Shown piece by piece: positions 5,620 to 8,154 of a stretch of DNA of 8,154 bases. Position numbers and translations under genes: made by a program. Source of the DNA: Candidatus Kapaibacterium sp. Lineage in GTDB: Bacteria; Bacteroidota; Ignavibacteria; Kapaibacteriales; UBA2268. Position 1 is the first letter of the stretch. Each line of letters opens with the position of its first letter. The notes below the pieces were generated by a model. That model was not told where the DNA came from. It was given only the letters and a program-made list of their open reading frames with translations, and did not search any database. The stretch is taken from assembly GCA_027858275.1 (NCBI GenBank), contig JAQIDA010000003.1:1-8154 (forward strand). Reading direction: 5' to 3'.

Positions 5620-7986
5620 ATGAAGTCTGTTATCAAATTAATTATCATGCTATTAACTATTTCAGCGGTTTCCGCGCAATCATTGAAGATCACACATCCC
5701 AACGGTGGTGAAAAATTCGGGGTCGGAACTGATAAGACTATTACTTGGGAAGGCTGCGCGGCTGAAGATGAGGTCACTTTGGAGTACTCCGTTGACGGCG
5801 GCAAGGTCTGGTCAACAATCACTGACCAAGCGACCGGCTATGAATACGAATGGAAAGATATTCCGAATACGCTTAGTGATAATTGCTTTATCAAAGCTTC
5901 GCTAAATGATTCAACTGCCGAAGAGGTGATGATTCTCGGCTTGGGAACACTTAAACAAGTAATTTATAGCCCTGACGGTACAAAGCTCGCTTCTTGTGGC
6001 GGCGGCGGAATATTTATTTGGGATATTGCTACCGGAGATACAATTCTTTCTATCAGAGAAAATACCGGCTACGTTTTATGTATTTCTTTCAGCCCGGACG
6101 GCAGCAGAATTGCGAGCGGGAGTAGAGACAATACAATCAAGATATGGGATTCCAAAATCGGGGCGCTAATAAAAACGTTCTCAGGGCATAACGGTTATGT
6201 ATATAGTGTATGTTACAGCTCGGACGGAAGCTTTATTGCGAGCGGGAGTCAGGACAAGTCAATCAAAATATGGGACTCCCATACCGGAGCTGAAATAAAA
6301 AACCTCTCCGGGCATAATGGGCATATTAGAAGTCTATGTTACAGCCCTGACGGCAGTAGAATTGCAAGTGGGAGTATGGACAAGACAATCAAGATTTGGG
6401 ATGCTGATACCGGAGCTGAAATAAAAACGCTCTCAGGTCATACCGGTTATATTTATGGTGTTTGTTACAGTCCTGACGGCAAAAGAATCGCAAGCGGCAG
6501 TTGGGACAAAACAATCAAGATTTGGGACGCCATTACCGGAACGGAAATCAAAACGATCTCAGAGAATACGGATTATGTTTGGAGTGTATGTTACAGCCCT
6601 GACGGCAACAGCATTGCAAGCGGCTGTAGCAATGGAATAATAAAGATATGGGATGCCAATACCGGAGCAGGATTAAAAACGCTCTCAGGCCATACGTTGG
6701 ATGTATGGAGTGTAAGTTACAGCCCTGACGGCGATGAAATCGCAAGCGGGTGTGATGACGGTACAATCAAAATATGGGGTGCTGATACCGGCACGGAAAA
6801 AAGAACGTTCTCAGGATATGTTTATGAAGTAAATAGTATTAGTTATAGCCCTGGCGGCAACAGAATCGTGAGTGGGAGTGTTAACGGAATAATCAAGATA
6901 TGGAACGCTGATACAGGAGCAGAAATAAGAACTCTTGGGAATAATTCGTATGTTGTTAGTGTACGTTACAGCCCGGACGGAAACAGCATTGCAGGAGGAT
7001 CTGAGAACATGACAATCAAAATGTGGGATGCCTATACGGGAAAAGAATCAGGAACGTTCTCAGGACATACGGATTATGTTAATGAAGTATGTTACAGCCC
7101 TGACGGCAGCAGAATTGCAAGCGGGAGCTTTGACCAAACACTCAAAATATGGGATACCGATACCGGAGCAGAAATAAACACGCTTTCAGGTCATATCGGT
7201 TATGTTAATAGTGTATGTTACAGTCCCGACGGCAGCAGAATTGCAAGTGGAAGTTATAAAGAAATCAAGATTTGGGATGCTAATACCGGAGCGGAAATAA
7301 AAACTATATCAGGTCATAGCAATCATGTTTATAGCGTATGTTACAGTCCCGACGGCAGCAGAATCGTGAGCGGTAGTAAAGACAATTCAATCAAGATATG
7401 GAATGCCAATACCGGAGCTGAAATATTAACGCTATCAGGGCATACGGATAGGGTTGAAAATGTATGTTACTGTCCGGACGGCAGCAGAATTGCAAGCGGG
7501 AGTAGGGATAGAACAATCAAGATATGGGACGCCAATACCGGAGCGGAAATTAGAACGTTTCCGGGGTATAACGAAAGTGTTTATAGTGTAAGCTACAGCC
7601 CTGACGGAACCAAACTCGCAAGCGGGAGCTATGACGGAACAATCAGAATATGGAACACAGGAACAAATGACGTATCTGATGCCGTCTTCTCAATCACAAA
7701 AACAGACGCCGTTGAAGAGCAGACGAGCACAAACAAAACATCAACATACCCGAACCCATTCTCTGAGTCAATAACAATTGAATACACTCTTGAAAAAGCG
7801 GCGAATGTAACAATCAATATTTATAATTCAAACGCTGAATTAGTATCCGCGATTGAAGAAGGATTGAAAATCGCGGGGGAACATTCCGCTTTGTTTGATG
7901 CGGCTGATCTTCCTTCAGGGGCTTATTATTATTCTGTGAAATCCGGGGAGAATTTGGAGAGCGGGTTGATGCAGTTGGTACGGTGA
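5620..7986 (+). CDS. Secreted 14-blade WD40 double-propeller protein with Kre9-like domain and T9SS tail
   Basis: This 788-residue protein has four parts. Residues 1-19 are a signal peptide (cleavage VSA/QS). Residues about 22-97 form an Ig-like domain of the Kre9/KNH 'Ser-Thr-rich' type (KITHPNGGEKF, TITWEG, EYSVDGGKVWSTI, YEWKDIPNT). Residues 109 to about 682 are fourteen WD40 blades, mostly 42 residues each, which fits two seven-bladed beta-propellers. Residues 708-788 (STYPNPFSES to the end) are a T9SS type A sorting tail. The Kre9-like domain is known from bacterial extracellular proteins. WD40 propellers are binding platforms, so an extracellular adhesion or recognition role is likely but inferred; there is no enzymatic domain. 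Most blades carry a cysteine in SVCYSPDG, unusual for an exported protein. The tail aligns with that of the protein at 286-1467. The gene is monocistronic as far as the window shows, divergent from apbE, and followed by palindromic repeats rather than an obvious T-tailed terminator. Confidence 0.92.
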   Translation: MKSVIKLIIMLLTISAVSAQSLKITHPNGGEKFGVGTDKTITWEGCAAEDEVTLEYSVDGGKVWSTITDQATGYEYEWKDIPNTLSDNCFIKASLNDSTAEEVMILGLGTLKQVIYSPDGTKLASCGGGGIFIWDIATGDTILSIRENTGYVLCISFSPDGSRIASGSRDNTIKIWDSKIGALIKTFSGHNGYVYSVCYSSDGSFIASGSQDKSIKIWDSHTGAEIKNLSGHNGHIRSLCYSPDGSRIASGSMDKTIKIWDADTGAEIKTLSGHTGYIYGVCYSPDGKRIASGSWDKTIKIWDAITGTEIKTISENTDYVWSVCYSPDGNSIASGCSNGIIKIWDANTGAGLKTLSGHTLDVWSVSYSPDGDEIASGCDDGTIKIWGADTGTEKRTFSGYVYEVNSISYSPGGNRIVSGSVNGIIKIWNADTGAEIRTLGNNSYVVSVRYSPDGNSIAGGSENMTIKMWDAYTGKESGTFSGHTDYVNEVCYSPDGSRIASGSFDQTLKIWDTDTGAEINTLSGHIGYVNSVCYSPDGSRIASGSYKEIKIWDANTGAEIKTISGHSNHVYSVCYSPDGSRIVSGSKDNSIKIWNANTGAEILTLSGHTDRVENVCYCPDGSRIASGSRDRTIKIWDANTGAEIRTFPGYNESVYSVSYSPDGTKLASGSYDGTIRIWNTGTNDVSDAVFSITKTDAVEEQTSTNKTSTYPNPFSESITIEYTLEKAANVTINIYNSNAELVSAIEEGLKIAGEHSALFDAADLPSGAYYYSVKSGENLESGLMQLVR
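5944..7665 (+). repeat. Fourteen tandem WD40 repeat units (126-bp period)
   Basis: Units start at 5944, 6067, 6193, 6319, 6445, 6571, 6697, 6823, 6946, 7072, 7198, 7321, 7447 and 7573. Ten of the first 13 are exactly 126 bp; the units at 5944, 6823 and 7198 are 123 bp, and the last is cut short by the end of the propeller. The shared protein core is YSPDGxxIASGS, then IKIWD, TGAEIKT and SGH. Similarity is strong at the DNA level too (for example agccctgacggcagcagaat-like strings recur), pointing to growth by unit duplication. The unit at 7198 lost one codon in its b-c turn (SGSYKEIKIWD). The GH dipeptide is missing at the ends of the units at 5944, 6445, 6697, 6823 and 7447. Confidence 0.93.
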
Positions 7987-8002
7987 CGGGTGGAATGGAC
8001 AA

Positions 8003-8034
8003 GATGTCAGACACTCAAGAAAGTGTCAGACATC
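8003..8034. repeat. Imperfect hairpin after the WD40 gene
   Basis: GATGTCAGACACT (8003-8015) and AGTGTCAGACATC (8022-8034) form a 13-bp stem with one central A-A mismatch and a CAAGAA loop. Each arm contains the near-palindrome TGTCAGACA, so the arms are related both directly and by inversion. No T-run follows, so it is not a standard intrinsic terminator. It is 16 bases after the stop codon and could be a 3' processing signal or a dispersed intergenic repeat. Confidence 0.6.
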
Positions 8035-8054
8035 GAAGAGAAATACTACTCTGC

Positions 8055-8144
8055 GTACAGACGCCCAATTGGGGCGTCTCAGCACGAAACACGAAAGCCT
8101 TCAGGAAAAGAGATCCGGGCGACGCCCAAATTGGGCGTCTGTAC
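8055..8144. repeat. Paired inverted palindromes (REP/BIME-like element)
   Basis: Two 24-bp arms (8055-8078 and 8121-8144) are inverted copies of each other with one mismatch, separated by 42 bases. Each arm is also palindromic. AGACGCCC (8059-8066) pairs with GGGCGTCT (8072-8079), and GACGCCCAA (8121-8129) pairs with TTGGGCGTC (8131-8139). The outer 12 bp, GTACAGACGCCC with GGGCGTCTGTAC, are perfect. This layout is typical of bacterial REP pairs (BIMEs) or a miniature inverted-repeat element. No coding sequence is present between 7987 and 8154. Confidence 0.75.
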
Positions 8145-8154
8145 AATGGTCTAT

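Noticed and set aside
5944..7665. Regular repeats suggestive of a CRISPR array
   Set aside because: The 126-bp period is in-frame coding sequence for WD40 blades with no repeat-spacer alternation.
7814..8014. Minus-strand open frame across the end of the WD40 gene
   Set aside because: It overlaps the conserved T9SS tail on the other strand and part of a hairpin repeat; no start signal or protein features are visible.
1..8154. tRNA, rRNA, transposase genes or a CRISPR locus
   Set aside because: Reading both strands revealed no cloverleaf, rRNA-like conserved segment, transposase motif or repeat-spacer array; only short palindromic repeats are present near the right edge.

Overview
The window looks like a chromosomal segment from a Gram-negative bacterium of the Bacteroidota/Ignavibacteriota/Kapabacteria (FCB) lineage. 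Three things suggest this. Two secreted proteins end in an approximately 81-residue type IX secretion (T9SS type A, 'PNPF...GxYYY') sorting tail. Two genes encode outer-membrane beta-barrel-like proteins. Two intergenic regions carry TAnnTTTG-type octamers, the -7 element of Bacteroidota promoters. The species cannot be named from the sequence alone. Base composition is moderately AT-rich, with very AT-rich gaps.

Layout. At 1-207 (+) is the 3' end of an unidentified gene. It ends at a bidirectional terminator (231-268) shared with the convergent gene at 286-1467 (-), a secreted jelly-roll, polysaccharide-lyase-like protein with a T9SS tail. A 342-base AT-rich gap with a long-range 10-bp inverted repeat separates it from a (+) strand pair. 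The first member (1810-3141) is a two-module outer-membrane protein; the second (3462-4091) is a stand-alone paralogue of its C-terminal module. Both are followed by terminators with the same stem sequence. Convergent to them is a (-) strand operon, apbE (4374-5420) then a small Cys/His-rich membrane protein resembling NqrM (4166-4369). This is the order known from the end of Na+-NQR operons, but no nqr genes are present here. Divergent from apbE is a large secreted protein (5620-7986): signal peptide, Kre9/KNH-like domain, 14 WD40 blades (two seven-bladed propellers) and T9SS tail. The last 168 bases hold a hairpin and a pair of inverted palindromes resembling a REP/BIME-type element.

How the genes relate. 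Most products belong to the cell envelope or exterior: two T9SS cargo proteins, two outer-membrane proteins, a lipoprotein flavin transferase and its small membrane partner. The apbE-nqrM pair is the one clear functional unit and points to maturation of a flavinylated Na+-pumping or electron-transfer complex encoded elsewhere. The most unusual object is the WD40 protein. Its blades are nearly identical except at the positions known as top-face interaction hotspots, which suggests a repeat-built, diversifying extracellular recognition protein.
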